Assembly (NCBI GenBank): GCA_031553415.1 | Contig: JAVBLO010000019.1 | Coordinates: forward strand, 62,001-126,000 | DNA length: 64,000 nucleotides | Source: JAIRVZ01 sp031553415 | Lineage (GTDB): Bacteria > Bacteroidota > Bacteroidia > Bacteroidales > Azobacteroidaceae | Direction of reading: 5' to 3' | In this document: positions 10,263-18,151 of the stretch, piece by piece | How the letters are laid out: every line of letters begins with the position of its first letter | Position numbering within the stretch: the first letter of the stretch is position 1 | Notes under the pieces: model-generated | What the model was told of the DNA's origin: nothing | Seen by the model: only the letters and a program-made list of their open reading frames with translations | The model's database searches: none | Position numbers and translations under genes: made by a program

Positions 10263-12344
10263 ATGAAAAACAGAATCAGTAGCCTTTTATGTTTGATTTG
10301 CCTGTTAATGGTTAACAGTTATGCAAAATCTGATAATCCCCGGAATGTTATCTTGTTGGATAAAGGCTGGGGATATAAACCCATTTCTTCTACCAAGAAA
10401 GATACTCCGCTAACGGCAGTCACTTTACCTCATACCTGGAATGCCAATTATATAGAAGGAACAACTTTGTATAACCGGGAAATGATGGTTTATCAACGGA
10501 ATCTGGAAGTAACTCCAGATATGAAAGATAAACGGTTATTCCTTTACTTCGAAGGAGTAAATTCTGCTGCAGATGTATTTGTAAACCGCAAAACGGCAGG
10601 CCGGCATCTTGGAGGATATACCGCTTTCTGTTTGGAAATTACAGATTACGTAAATTCAGGGAGTAATGAACTGGAAGTTTGGGTAAGTAATGCTTATCGT
10701 ACGGATATATTACCTATAAGCGGAGACTTCAATATATATGGAGGTATTCATCGTCCATGTCATTTGATTATCACGGAAAAGAATTGTATTTCTCCTTTAT
10801 TCCATGCTTCTCCAGGAGTATTTATTCATCAAAATAATATTTCAAAACAGTCTGCGGATATAACCGTTGAAAGTGTTTTTTCCTTGAAAGGCAATAAAAC
10901 CGGACTGACATTGAAAACCTCCATTCTTGATGCCAACGGAAAAGTTGTGGAAAGTAAGGAAACCGCAGTAACCGGAGAATTCCTCAAACAACCTTTCAAT
11001 ATAGCGAAACCGATGTTGTGGAACGGGAAGAAAAATCCTTATATGTACACAGTTGTAGCAGAACTTTACGATAATGGGAAACCGGTTGACAAAGTACAAC
11101 AAAAAACAGGATTTCGTTTCTTTCACGCTGATCCGGATAAAGGCTTTTTTCTTAACGGAGAATATTTGAATCTATATGGGTTCAATCGCCACGAAGATGT
11201 GGAGGGTAAAGGTAGTGCTTTGGTTCGCGAAGATTATGACCTTGATATGAAAATGATCAATGAAATCGGAGCTACAGCCATGCGCCTGGCTCATTACCCA
11301 CATGCGGAAACAATGTATGATTTGTGTGATGAAAACGGCATTGTTGTATGGACTGAAATCCCGTTTGTTGGTCCCGGAGGATATGCATATACCGGTTACG
11401 TGCGTAATGTTGAAGACAATGCGCGTCAGACATTAAAAGAGTTAGTATATCAAAAATTCAACCACCCTTCCATTTGTTTTTGGGGAGTATTTAACGAGAT
11501 ATTAGTCAATGACGGTACTAAGTTTAAAGAATATGACAACCCTATTCCATTTACCAAAGAATTAAATGCCTTATATAAAGAATTAGATGCTACTCGTTTG
11601 ACCGCGTTCGCTACTTGTGCAGACCAAACAAAATATGCTGATTGTGCAGATTTAATTGCCTGGAATAAATATTTCGGATGGTATAGTGATGCCGCTGTTG
11701 GTGCCGGAAAGTTTTTCGATAATGCAAAAAAGGATTCCAATAATAAACCGGTGGGTGTTTCTGAATATGGAGCCGGAGCCAGTATTCATCATCATCAATG
11801 GCCTTTAGATAAGAATAATATGTCCGGAAGCAGTAACATCGTTGATGGAAATTTTCCGGCTTCCTTTCACCCGGAAGAAGCACAGTCTTATTGTCATGAA
11901 GGCAACTGGTCGGCTTTTGTTGAACGTCCTTACTTGTGGGGTAAATTCATTTGGGTTTTTGCAGATTATCAATCGTCAATCCGTCAGGAAGGGGATAGAA
12001 ATGGTGTTAACGATAAAGGATTGATTACTTATGACAGAAAGACTAAGAAAGACGCGTTCTATTTTTATAAAGCCAATTGGAATCCTGAGCCAATGCTTTA
12101 TATCTGTAGCCGTCGCTTTACTGAGCGTACAAATCCGCAAACGCAAATCAAGGTATATGGTAACCTGAAAGAAGCTACATTGTATATCAATGGAAAGAAA
12201 ATCGGTACAGCAAAGAAAGATAACCTCAATCGCATCGTCTGGGATGATGTTATATTATTTCCTGGTGAAAATGAAATTGTTGTAAAAGGTAAATCAGGAA
12301 AACAAGTATTGGAAGATACTTGTGTGTGGAGCGTAAAAAAGTAA
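10263..12344 (+). CDS. GH2 family glycoside hydrolase (beta-galactosidase/glucuronidase type)
   Basis: 693 residues. A signal peptide (about 1-21, ending NSYA) precedes the GH2 order: jelly-roll sugar-binding domain (about 30-180), Ig-like domain (about 180-290), TIM barrel (about 295-590) and a C-terminal Ig-like domain (about 600-690). The acid/base is Glu412 in WGVFNEI and the nucleophile is Glu501 in GVSEYG. GH2 enzymes of this size in pectin loci remove terminal beta-galactose or beta-glucuronic acid by a retaining mechanism, usually in the periplasm. The gene starts 49 bp after GH28 and is followed after 15 bp by the rhamnose mutarotase, so it is operonic. Sequence alone does not decide the sugar. 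Confidence 0.92.
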   Translation: MKNRISSLLCLICLLMVNSYAKSDNPRNVILLDKGWGYKPISSTKKDTPLTAVTLPHTWNANYIEGTTLYNREMMVYQRNLEVTPDMKDKRLFLYFEGVNSAADVFVNRKTAGRHLGGYTAFCLEITDYVNSGSNELEVWVSNAYRTDILPISGDFNIYGGIHRPCHLIITEKNCISPLFHASPGVFIHQNNISKQSADITVESVFSLKGNKTGLTLKTSILDANGKVVESKETAVTGEFLKQPFNIAKPMLWNGKKNPYMYTVVAELYDNGKPVDKVQQKTGFRFFHADPDKGFFLNGEYLNLYGFNRHEDVEGKGSALVREDYDLDMKMINEIGATAMRLAHYPHAETMYDLCDENGIVVWTEIPFVGPGGYAYTGYVRNVEDNARQTLKELVYQKFNHPSICFWGVFNEILVNDGTKFKEYDNPIPFTKELNALYKELDATRLTAFATCADQTKYADCADLIAWNKYFGWYSDAAVGAGKFFDNAKKDSNNKPVGVSEYGAGASIHHHQWPLDKNNMSGSSNIVDGNFPASFHPEEAQSYCHEGNWSAFVERPYLWGKFIWVFADYQSSIRQEGDRNGVNDKGLITYDRKTKKDAFYFYKANWNPEPMLYICSRRFTERTNPQTQIKVYGNLKEATLYINGKKIGTAKKDNLNRIVWDDVILFPGENEIVVKGKSGKQVLEDTCVWSVKK

Positions 12345-12359
12345 AAACAACAATAACAC

Positions 12360-12674
12360 ATGAGAAGAGAAGCTTTCAAGATGTTTTTAAAGCCTGGTTT
12401 CGAAGAAGAATACCAGAAAAGGCATAATGAAATCTGGCCGGAATTAAAAAGCCTGTTAAAAGAAACAGGCATATCAGATTACAGTATCTTTTGGGATAAA
12501 GACACCAATATTTTGTTTGCCTTCCAATTCGTAGACGGTGATAATAATTCCCAAAATCTGGGAGACAATCCCGTTGTTCAAAAATGGTGGGAATATATGG
12601 CAGATATTATGGAAACAAATCAGGATAATTCTCCCGTATCGATTCCGTTGCCGGAAGTTTTTTACATGGAATAG
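12360..12674 (+). CDS. rhaM: L-rhamnose mutarotase
   Basis: 104 residues, the normal length for RhaM. The sequence shows family hallmarks: MRREAFKMFLKPGFEEEYQ at the start, HNEIWPELKSLLKETGISDYSI with the conserved His, and the pair of Trp in VVQKWWEYMADIM near the end. The enzyme interconverts alpha and beta anomers of L-rhamnose in the cytoplasm, feeding rhamnose isomerase. There is no signal peptide, in contrast to its neighbours. Its position between GH2 and the GH106 alpha-rhamnosidase links this operon to rhamnose-containing glycans. No other rhamnose catabolic gene (isomerase, kinase, aldolase) is seen in the window. Confidence 0.93.
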   Translation: MRREAFKMFLKPGFEEEYQKRHNEIWPELKSLLKETGISDYSIFWDKDTNILFAFQFVDGDNNSQNLGDNPVVQKWWEYMADIMETNQDNSPVSIPLPEVFYME

Positions 12675-12760
12675 ATTGAGTGTTTATTTGAGTTGAAAAA
12701 ACCTTTATCCCGTTTCATTAATTCGCTTGTTTTTTAACAAAACAACTTGTTGAAAAATCT

Positions 12761-12768
12761 TATTTTTG
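12761..12768 (+). promoter_or_regulatory. -7 box (TAnnTTTG) for the GH106 gene
   Basis: TATTTTTG matches the Bacteroidota -7 consensus. Transcription would begin around 12773-12776, which makes the ATG at 12776 nearly leaderless and favours the in-frame ATG at 12794 as the true start. I see no good -33 box, so this is moderate evidence for an internal promoter within the PUL 1 run. Confidence 0.4.
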
Positions 12769-12793
12769 TATTCAGATGCTTAAATTGTGTATC

Positions 12794-15583
12794 ATGAGAA
12801 GATTGTATTTGCCGGTTGTTATTTTTTTGTTATTGTCAAGTTATTCAGGTGCTCAAAATAATGCCGGTTGGCCGGAAATAACCAAAAAATGTAAACCGTG
12901 GACTCGTTGGTGGTGGCCAGGAAACGACGTGGATTCGGTTAACCTCACATACAATCTGGAAGCCCTCGGAAAAGCCGGCATCGGCGGTGTTGAAATTACT
13001 CCGGTTTACGGAGTGAAAGGACGTGAAAGTCATTACATAAAATATCTTTCTCCGCAATGGATGAACATGTTGGGATTTACGGAATCGGAAACAGCCCGAT
13101 TGAACATGGGGACTGATATGAACACCGGAACGGGGTGGCCGTTCGGTGGCCCTGAAATTACAATTGAAGACGCGGCGACAAAAGCGATTTTTCAAAAATA
13201 TGAAATTAAAGCCGGCCGGCGGTTGAAGGAATTAATTCAGGTAAATGACGACAAACAAAAAGACTTTGCTTACCTGAGTAAAGTAATGGCTTATTCATCC
13301 GACGGGAAGAGATTGGACATTACGGATAAGGTTTCATCGACAGGAATACTTAACTGGAAGGCTCCGAAGAATGCCGATTATAATCTGATTGTTTTGTTTG
13401 TTGGTAAAACATTGCAAAAAGTAAAACGAGCAGCACCGGGCGGCGAAGGATATGTATTGAATCACTTTGATAAAGATGCCGTAATGCGCTATTTCGGTAA
13501 ATACGATAAAGCTTTTGCCAAGAATAAAACGCCTTTTCCCGAACATTTTTTCAATGATTCGTATGAAGTATATGGCGGAGACTGGACTCGTGATTTGTTG
13601 GAGGAATTCGAGAAAAGAAGAGGATACAAACTGCAAAATTATTTCCCTGAATTATTGGCCGACGGGAATAATGATACTTCCAAACGTATAATTTCGGATT
13701 ACCGGGAAACTGTCGGTGAAATTTTGAGAGACAATTTCACACTGCCATGGACGGCATGGGCGCATGCTCATCATTCCAAAACAAAAAATCAGGCGCATGG
13801 TTCTCCTGCAAATCTGTTGGATTTATATGCAGCTGTCGATATTCCCGAATGTGAGTCTTACGGAATTTCCGATTTCGATATTCCGTATTTAAGGAAAGAT
13901 TCCATCCGCAAGAAAAATGACGGAGACCCTGCCATCCTGAAATATGCATCCTCCGCAGCACATATAACGGGAAAACAATATACTTCCTGCGAAACATTTA
14001 CGTGGTTGAGCGAACATTTCAGAACATCTCTTTCCCAATGTAAACCCGAAATCGACCAAATATTCATATCGGGTGTCAATCATGTATATTTTCACGGAAC
14101 AACGTATTCGCCCGAAGATGCGGCCTGGCCCGGTTGGAAATTCTATGCGTCGATAGACATGTCTCCGACAAATCCGTTTTGGCGGGATGCACCGGCATTT
14201 TTCGATTATGTGACCCGGGTGCAATCCGTACTTCAATCGGGAAAACCCGATAATGATTTTCTGCTTTATTTTCCGATGTATGATGTTTGGGAAGAACAAC
14301 GAGGCAGTTACTTCACAACATTCGCCATACATGGAATGCGTGAACGATTGCCCGGTTTTTGCAATGCCGTGGAAAAAATCATTGATTGCGGATATGACTT
14401 AGATTATATTTCAGACCGATTCATACAGACAACAACCGTTGAAAACGGACTGTTGAAAACGGAAGGAGGAACAACATACAGAGCACTGATTTTGCCTGCC
14501 GTGAAACTGATACCTCTTGAAACAATGTCGAAGATAAAAGAACTGACCGGAAAAGGAGCGACAATTGTCTTTGCACAACACTATCCTTCGGATGTTCCCG
14601 GATTATTTCGATTGGAGGAAAGAAGAACCCGGTTCAATAATGTGATGAAACAATTCCCAAAAGTAAGTTCCTTTGATAATGTACTTGTAAATAAATCGGG
14701 AAAAGGAACGGTTGTTACGGGAAATGACTATAAAACGATACTCGCCAAATGCGGAGCCGGGGAAGAAGTATTTGTATCCCGTTTGGGTGGACAACTTATT
14801 CGTCGAAGCCACGAAAGCGGTCATTACTACTTTTTTGCCATGTTGAAAAACAATGCCATTGATGGTTGGATGCCTCTAAGTGTAAAAGCAAAAAGCGCAT
14901 TACTTATGGATCCGATGACCGGAAAAACGGGAAAAGCTGCAGCCAGAATGCAAAACGGACAATGTGAAGTGTATATGCAAATTCGACCGGGAGAGTCGGT
15001 AATATTGAAAACATTTGCGGATATTGATATTGACACAGCCGGTTGGAATTATTATAAAGCCGACGGAAAAGAAACAGCCTTAAAGAATGGATGGGAACTT
15101 AAATTCATGGAAAGCGAACCCGCCGTAACCGAAACTTTCAAACTGCAATCCTTAGGTTCATGGACCGACTTGAATAATGCTGATTTAAAACGAAATATGG
15201 GTATGGGCCATTATACAATCAAGTTTAATTTCAAAAAAGATACCGGCAAGGAATACCGGCTTTGTTTGGGTGATGTCAGAGAAAGCGCCCGGATACAAGT
15301 AAACGGTAAAGATGCGGGTGTTTTGTTTACCGTTCCTTTTGAAATCAACATCGGTTCTTTGTTGAGAGACGGGGAAAATATGCTTGAAATAGATGTGACC
15401 AATTTACCCGCCAATCGCATTGCCGATTTTGACCGTCGCGGGGTTGAATGGCGAATTTTTCATGATGCGAATATTGCCGGAATACTGGATAAAAATGTCC
15501 ATTTTGACGTATGGAGTACAGTATCTTCAGGATTGTTAGGACCGGTCGTGATTCGGGAGTTGAATTCGATAAATCCGAGATAA
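12794..15583 (+). CDS. GH106-type alpha-L-rhamnosidase
   Basis: 929 residues from the ATG at 12794, chosen because it directly opens a signal peptide (MRRLYLPVVIFLLLSSYSGAQ); an in-frame ATG lies at 12776. The N-terminal region has the GH106 signature: PWTRWWWPGNDVDSVN, then a Gly-rich GIGGVEITPVYG, then LNMGTDMNTGTGWPFGGP. A catalytic TIM-barrel region with accessory beta domains follows, and the C-terminus has a galactose-binding-like jelly roll (about 780-925, with VNGKDAGVLFTVPFEI). GH106 enzymes release alpha-linked L-rhamnose from rhamnogalacturonan oligosaccharides, RG-II or other plant glycans by inversion. It directly follows rhaM, consistent with rhamnose release and use. Confidence 0.87.
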   Translation: MRRLYLPVVIFLLLSSYSGAQNNAGWPEITKKCKPWTRWWWPGNDVDSVNLTYNLEALGKAGIGGVEITPVYGVKGRESHYIKYLSPQWMNMLGFTESETARLNMGTDMNTGTGWPFGGPEITIEDAATKAIFQKYEIKAGRRLKELIQVNDDKQKDFAYLSKVMAYSSDGKRLDITDKVSSTGILNWKAPKNADYNLIVLFVGKTLQKVKRAAPGGEGYVLNHFDKDAVMRYFGKYDKAFAKNKTPFPEHFFNDSYEVYGGDWTRDLLEEFEKRRGYKLQNYFPELLADGNNDTSKRIISDYRETVGEILRDNFTLPWTAWAHAHHSKTKNQAHGSPANLLDLYAAVDIPECESYGISDFDIPYLRKDSIRKKNDGDPAILKYASSAAHITGKQYTSCETFTWLSEHFRTSLSQCKPEIDQIFISGVNHVYFHGTTYSPEDAAWPGWKFYASIDMSPTNPFWRDAPAFFDYVTRVQSVLQSGKPDNDFLLYFPMYDVWEEQRGSYFTTFAIHGMRERLPGFCNAVEKIIDCGYDLDYISDRFIQTTTVENGLLKTEGGTTYRALILPAVKLIPLETMSKIKELTGKGATIVFAQHYPSDVPGLFRLEERRTRFNNVMKQFPKVSSFDNVLVNKSGKGTVVTGNDYKTILAKCGAGEEVFVSRLGGQLIRRSHESGHYYFFAMLKNNAIDGWMPLSVKAKSALLMDPMTGKTGKAAARMQNGQCEVYMQIRPGESVILKTFADIDIDTAGWNYYKADGKETALKNGWELKFMESEPAVTETFKLQSLGSWTDLNNADLKRNMGMGHYTIKFNFKKDTGKEYRLCLGDVRESARIQVNGKDAGVLFTVPFEINIGSLLRDGENMLEIDVTNLPANRIADFDRRGVEWRIFHDANIAGILDKNVHFDVWSTVSSGLLGPVVIRELNSINPR

Positions 15584-15604
15584 GAAAAATCAGAAAACAT
15601 AAAG

Positions 15605-16399
15605 ATGAAAAAGTTAATATTAAGTTTAGTTGCTTTGTTGACAGCATTTAATCTGTTCTCTCAACAATATCAGGAAATAGCACTTTGGTCACAAAAATAT
15701 GAAGACAATCCGGTAATTAAAGTATTTCTTCCGGAGAAACCCAATGGGAAAGCTATTATTGCTTGTCCTGGAGGTGGATACAGGCGTTTGTCGATGGAAA
15801 AAGAAGGTACATATTTTGCGCCCTGGCTTAACGAACAAGGAATTGCCCTGATTGTATTGAAATACAGGATGCCCAAAGGTAATCATGAGATTCCCTTGTC
15901 TGATGCCAAACAAGCCATTAGGATGGTTCGTCAAAATGCAGAAAAATGGAATATTGCTCCTGATAAAGTGGGTGTTATGGGGTTTTCGGCCGGAGGACAT
16001 TTAGCATCTACGCTTGCTACTCATTTTGATGCGGAAACCCGTCCCGATTTTCAAATTCTTTTTTATCCTGTTATCACGATGGATAGCACCTACACACATA
16101 AAGGTTCCCGCGAAAATCTGTTAGGAGGAAATCCTTCAGAAGAATTAGTTCAACTTTATTCCAATGAATCGCAGGTGACTCCTGAAACACCCAAAGCGAT
16201 TATCCTTTTGAGCGATGATGATAAAACGGTATCTTCGCCGAATAGTGTGAATTACTATTTAGCACTGAAAAAGAATGGGGTATCTTCAGAACTTCATATT
16301 TATCCGACGGGCAGACATGGTTGGGGGTTTAGTGATGATTTTATCTATAAATCCCAGTGGATGGCCACGTTGGAAAAGTGGTTCGAGCTTATTAACTGA
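15605..16399 (+). CDS. Secreted alpha/beta-hydrolase, probable carbohydrate esterase
   Basis: 264 residues with a signal peptide (about 1-19, ending NLFSQ). It is an alpha/beta hydrolase of the BD-FAE/acetyl-esterase type: oxyanion-hole motif CPGGGY near 55, nucleophile elbow GFSAGG near 125, Asp in LSDDDKTV near 200 and His in GRHGWGF near 237. Such proteins in PULs remove acetyl (or feruloyl) groups that block glycosidases. It is the last gene of the plus-strand PUL 1 run, 21 bp after GH106. Its stop codon lies only 6 bp from the proximal copy of the HTCS 3'-end repeat at 16406, which probably marks the ancestral convergent junction with HTCS-1. Ester specificity is unknown. Confidence 0.85.
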   Translation: MKKLILSLVALLTAFNLFSQQYQEIALWSQKYEDNPVIKVFLPEKPNGKAIIACPGGGYRRLSMEKEGTYFAPWLNEQGIALIVLKYRMPKGNHEIPLSDAKQAIRMVRQNAEKWNIAPDKVGVMGFSAGGHLASTLATHFDAETRPDFQILFYPVITMDSTYTHKGSRENLLGGNPSEELVQLYSNESQVTPETPKAIILLSDDDKTVSSPNSVNYYLALKKNGVSSELHIYPTGRHGWGFSDDFIYKSQWMATLEKWFELIN

Positions 16400-16405
16400 T
16401 TCGGT

Positions 16406-16490
16406 AATTTACTGTCCACTCCTATATTGTGAAGGTGATTTACCAAATTGAGCCTTAAAACACTTGCTGAGGTAAAACGGATCGCTAATT
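16406..16490 (-). repeat. Direct repeat copy A: detached 3' end of an HTCS gene
   Basis: This 85-bp segment matches 18067-18151 at 80 of 85 positions (differences at 16410, 16419, 16442, 16484, 16487), in the same orientation at an offset of 1661 bp. Read on the minus strand it encodes the last ~26 residues of the HTCS AraC domain (ISDPFYLSKCFKAQFG...), ending QYRSGQ and a TAA stop; the intact gene ends QYRNGQ and TGA. Several differences are synonymous. Its upstream edge abuts the stop codon of the 175-residue gene at 16489. It is either the displaced original gene end or a remnant of a lost HTCS paralogue. Confidence 0.93.
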
Positions 16491-17016
16491 ATAACAATAT
16501 CTTCTTTAAATCATTCAAATCACACTCATACCTGTTTGTAGCAATGTATTTGATTAAATCTGATAAAATAACAAATTCAGAAGCATCTGACAAATGCCTG
16601 AAAAGAATCTTTAATTTTGGATTGTTGTCGGATGTTACCTGCTTTGTAAATTTTGTAAGCTTTTTTAAGTCGTCAGGGAATCCATAATCCGACAATTTAA
16701 TATGTTTTTCCTGGGCTGCATTCAGAATGAATCGTTCGATGGCAGGAGAAATCTGAATAATATAATGTGATTTTGTTTTATGTTTATGTAGATAAATAGA
16801 GCCTTTAACTCCTATTAATTCAAATTCGCTAAGGTAAGGTAGTTTGTGTTTATCTTTATCAACAATACCCAGTGCAAATTTATCTCTAAACTTTTCCTTC
16901 ATCCGACTGCACACAGTACCACAACCTTTTTGATGATTAAAATGATTGGCAGAAGTAATGGTTTCAGTCAAACAAGTATCTACATAACATTCCGGGATAA
17001 CAGCCAATTCTTCCAT
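16489..17016 (-). CDS. Small protein with TOPRIM-like acidic motifs, partner of ATPase
   Basis: 175 residues, no signal peptide, cytoplasmic. I do not recognise the family with certainty. Two features resemble a TOPRIM nuclease core: an N-terminal strand with VDTCLTET (Asp13, Glu18; compare VEGxTE) and GIVDKDK (Asp53, Asp55; a DxD after a hydrophobic strand). Later segments are mostly helical (PAIERFIL, then a Lys/Asp-rich C-terminus). Its start codon overlaps the stop of the ATPase gene by one base (TAATG), so translation is probably coupled. ATPase plus TOPRIM partner is the logic of OLD-family, Gabija and PARIS defence systems, but this protein is much shorter than their TOPRIM subunits. 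The gene ends exactly at the 85-bp repeat. Confidence 0.72.
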   Translation of the reverse strand: MEELAVIPECYVDTCLTETITSANHFNHQKGCGTVCSRMKEKFRDKFALGIVDKDKHKLPYLSEFELIGVKGSIYLHKHKTKSHYIIQISPAIERFILNAAQEKHIKLSDYGFPDDLKKLTKFTKQVTSDNNPKLKILFRHLSDASEFVILSDLIKYIATNRYECDLNDLKKILL

Positions 17017-18005
17017 TAACTTAGAAACATTTCAGTATTAAAAAACAAATCAACACCAAATTCATAGACTTTATCCAATTCTGAATCGCTTAATCTTTTG
17101 ACAATTGTTTGTCCATTTTTATAATCAACAAGATAGATTGCTAATTCATGCCTATCTGCTTCCATGAAATCATTAACAACATAAGGGCTATGTGTTGTTA
17201 TGAAAAACTGATTCGATTCAGAGTAAATAATATCTGTTGTTATTTTCGAAATATATGGGGGATAAGCGTGCGCTTCCGGCTCTTCAAAGGTAATAATAGA
17301 ATCCTGGTTGCTTGCAATGGCAGTTTTGTAGAAAATCATCCGTTGCAAGGTATCTGCAATAGAATTAAACGGGACAATATATACTTCACCGGAAGGTAAT
17401 TCTTTCCAGAATTTGATTTCCCGGCTATTATTATCAAAAGACAATTTTAAACCATACCCGTTGAGAATCTCAGATATTTCAATTTTCAGGTCAGTCAATG
17501 AATTCAATATATTGAAAAGATTACATCCGTTACCCGGTTGTAAGAACCTGACTGGAGTATTTTCAAAAGAAAAGGGGGAATGAAAAAAGTAACTCTTTAT
17601 ATCTTTACTCGGATTGGGTTGATTCTCTGTTGATGAAGATACTTTTAGTTTACTGATTTCAACAACCGATTTTTTGTTAAGGAATCCTGCGACACGGGTA
17701 ATAAAGCTTGTTTTACTTGAAGACAGATAAAAAGTGTCATTCCCAACGGATATCTCAATATCATTATTTGTGTTCCCGTTGAAAAAAAGTTCGGTTTCAC
17801 TTTCTGCCCGTATGAATTGCAGAAGGCTTTTGTTATTCATATAGCGGGCAAATGGAAGACTGAATGTTGCCAAAGCTTCCAATATATTACTTTTTCCAAC
17901 ATTCGGTTTTCCAATTATTAAGTTTATTCTACGGCAATCTTTTAGATAAACATCATAAATCGACTTGAAATTCCGGATTCGTATCTCATTTGTAACATTC
18001 GACAT
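17016..18005 (-). CDS. AAA_15/OLD-like ATPase of a two-gene cassette
   Basis: 329 residues without signal peptide. The N-terminus is typical of SMC/OLD-like ABC ATPases (EIRIRNFKSIYDVYLKDC). The Walker A motif is GKPNVGKSN (32-40), Walker B with catalytic Glu is IITFEEPEAH (237-246), and the switch His lies in ITTHSPYVV (269-277). A signature-like LPSGE occurs near 203-207. There is no fused TOPRIM domain; the acidic-motif domain is encoded separately by the overlapping downstream gene. Such ATPases act as sensors or motors in anti-phage systems, while close relatives are simply annotated AAA ATPase. The gene starts 64 bp after the HTCS-1 stop and has its own promoter. Nothing ties it to glycan metabolism. 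Confidence 0.9.
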   Translation of the reverse strand: MSNVTNEIRIRNFKSIYDVYLKDCRRINLIIGKPNVGKSNILEALATFSLPFARYMNNKSLLQFIRAESETELFFNGNTNNDIEISVGNDTFYLSSSKTSFITRVAGFLNKKSVVEISKLKVSSSTENQPNPSKDIKSYFFHSPFSFENTPVRFLQPGNGCNLFNILNSLTDLKIEISEILNGYGLKLSFDNNSREIKFWKELPSGEVYIVPFNSIADTLQRMIFYKTAIASNQDSIITFEEPEAHAYPPYISKITTDIIYSESNQFFITTHSPYVVNDFMEADRHELAIYLVDYKNGQTIVKRLSDSELDKVYEFGVDLFFNTEMFLS

Positions 18006-18032
18006 TCGACTAATTCCTTAATTGTTATAATG

Positions 18033-18062
18033 CAAAGATAGGAAAAACCTCCGAATTTCAAA
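18033..18062 (-). promoter_or_regulatory. Promoter of the ATPase/TOPRIM-like cassette
   Basis: Read on the minus strand, TTTG (18059-18062) is followed after 18 bp by TATCTTTG (18033-18040), a full match to the Bacteroidota -7 box TAnnTTTG. The ATG of the ATPase gene is at 18005. The promoter lies wholly inside the inserted cassette, just past the repeat, so the cassette does not need HTCS-1 transcription. Confidence 0.65.
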
Positions 18063-18066
18063 CTCA

Positions 18067-18151
18067 AATTCACTGTCCATTCCTATATTGTGAAGGTGAT
18101 TTTCCAAATTGAGCCTTAAAACACTTGCTGAGGTAAAACGGATCACTGATT
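18067..18151 (-). repeat. Direct repeat copy B: intact 3' end of HTCS-1
   Basis: This is the in-gene copy of the 85-bp repeat described for 16406-16490. It covers the last ~26 codons and stop of HTCS-1 and 3 bp beyond. Together the two copies bracket the ATPase/TOPRIM-like cassette of about 1.58 kb. Confidence 0.93.

Noticed and set aside
13889..14332. A 147-codon open frame antisense to GH106
   Set aside because: Shadow of the GH106 coding frame, with unlikely composition (Cys/Arg-rich) and no promoter.
16406..16490. The 85-bp repeats as insertion-sequence target-site duplications
   Set aside because: They are far too long for a target duplication, differ at 5 positions and code for the end of a gene; no transposase lies between them.
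16406..16490. HTCS-1 as a disrupted pseudogene
   Set aside because: HTCS-1 itself is complete, with all domains and a normal stop at 18070; only an extra detached tail exists.
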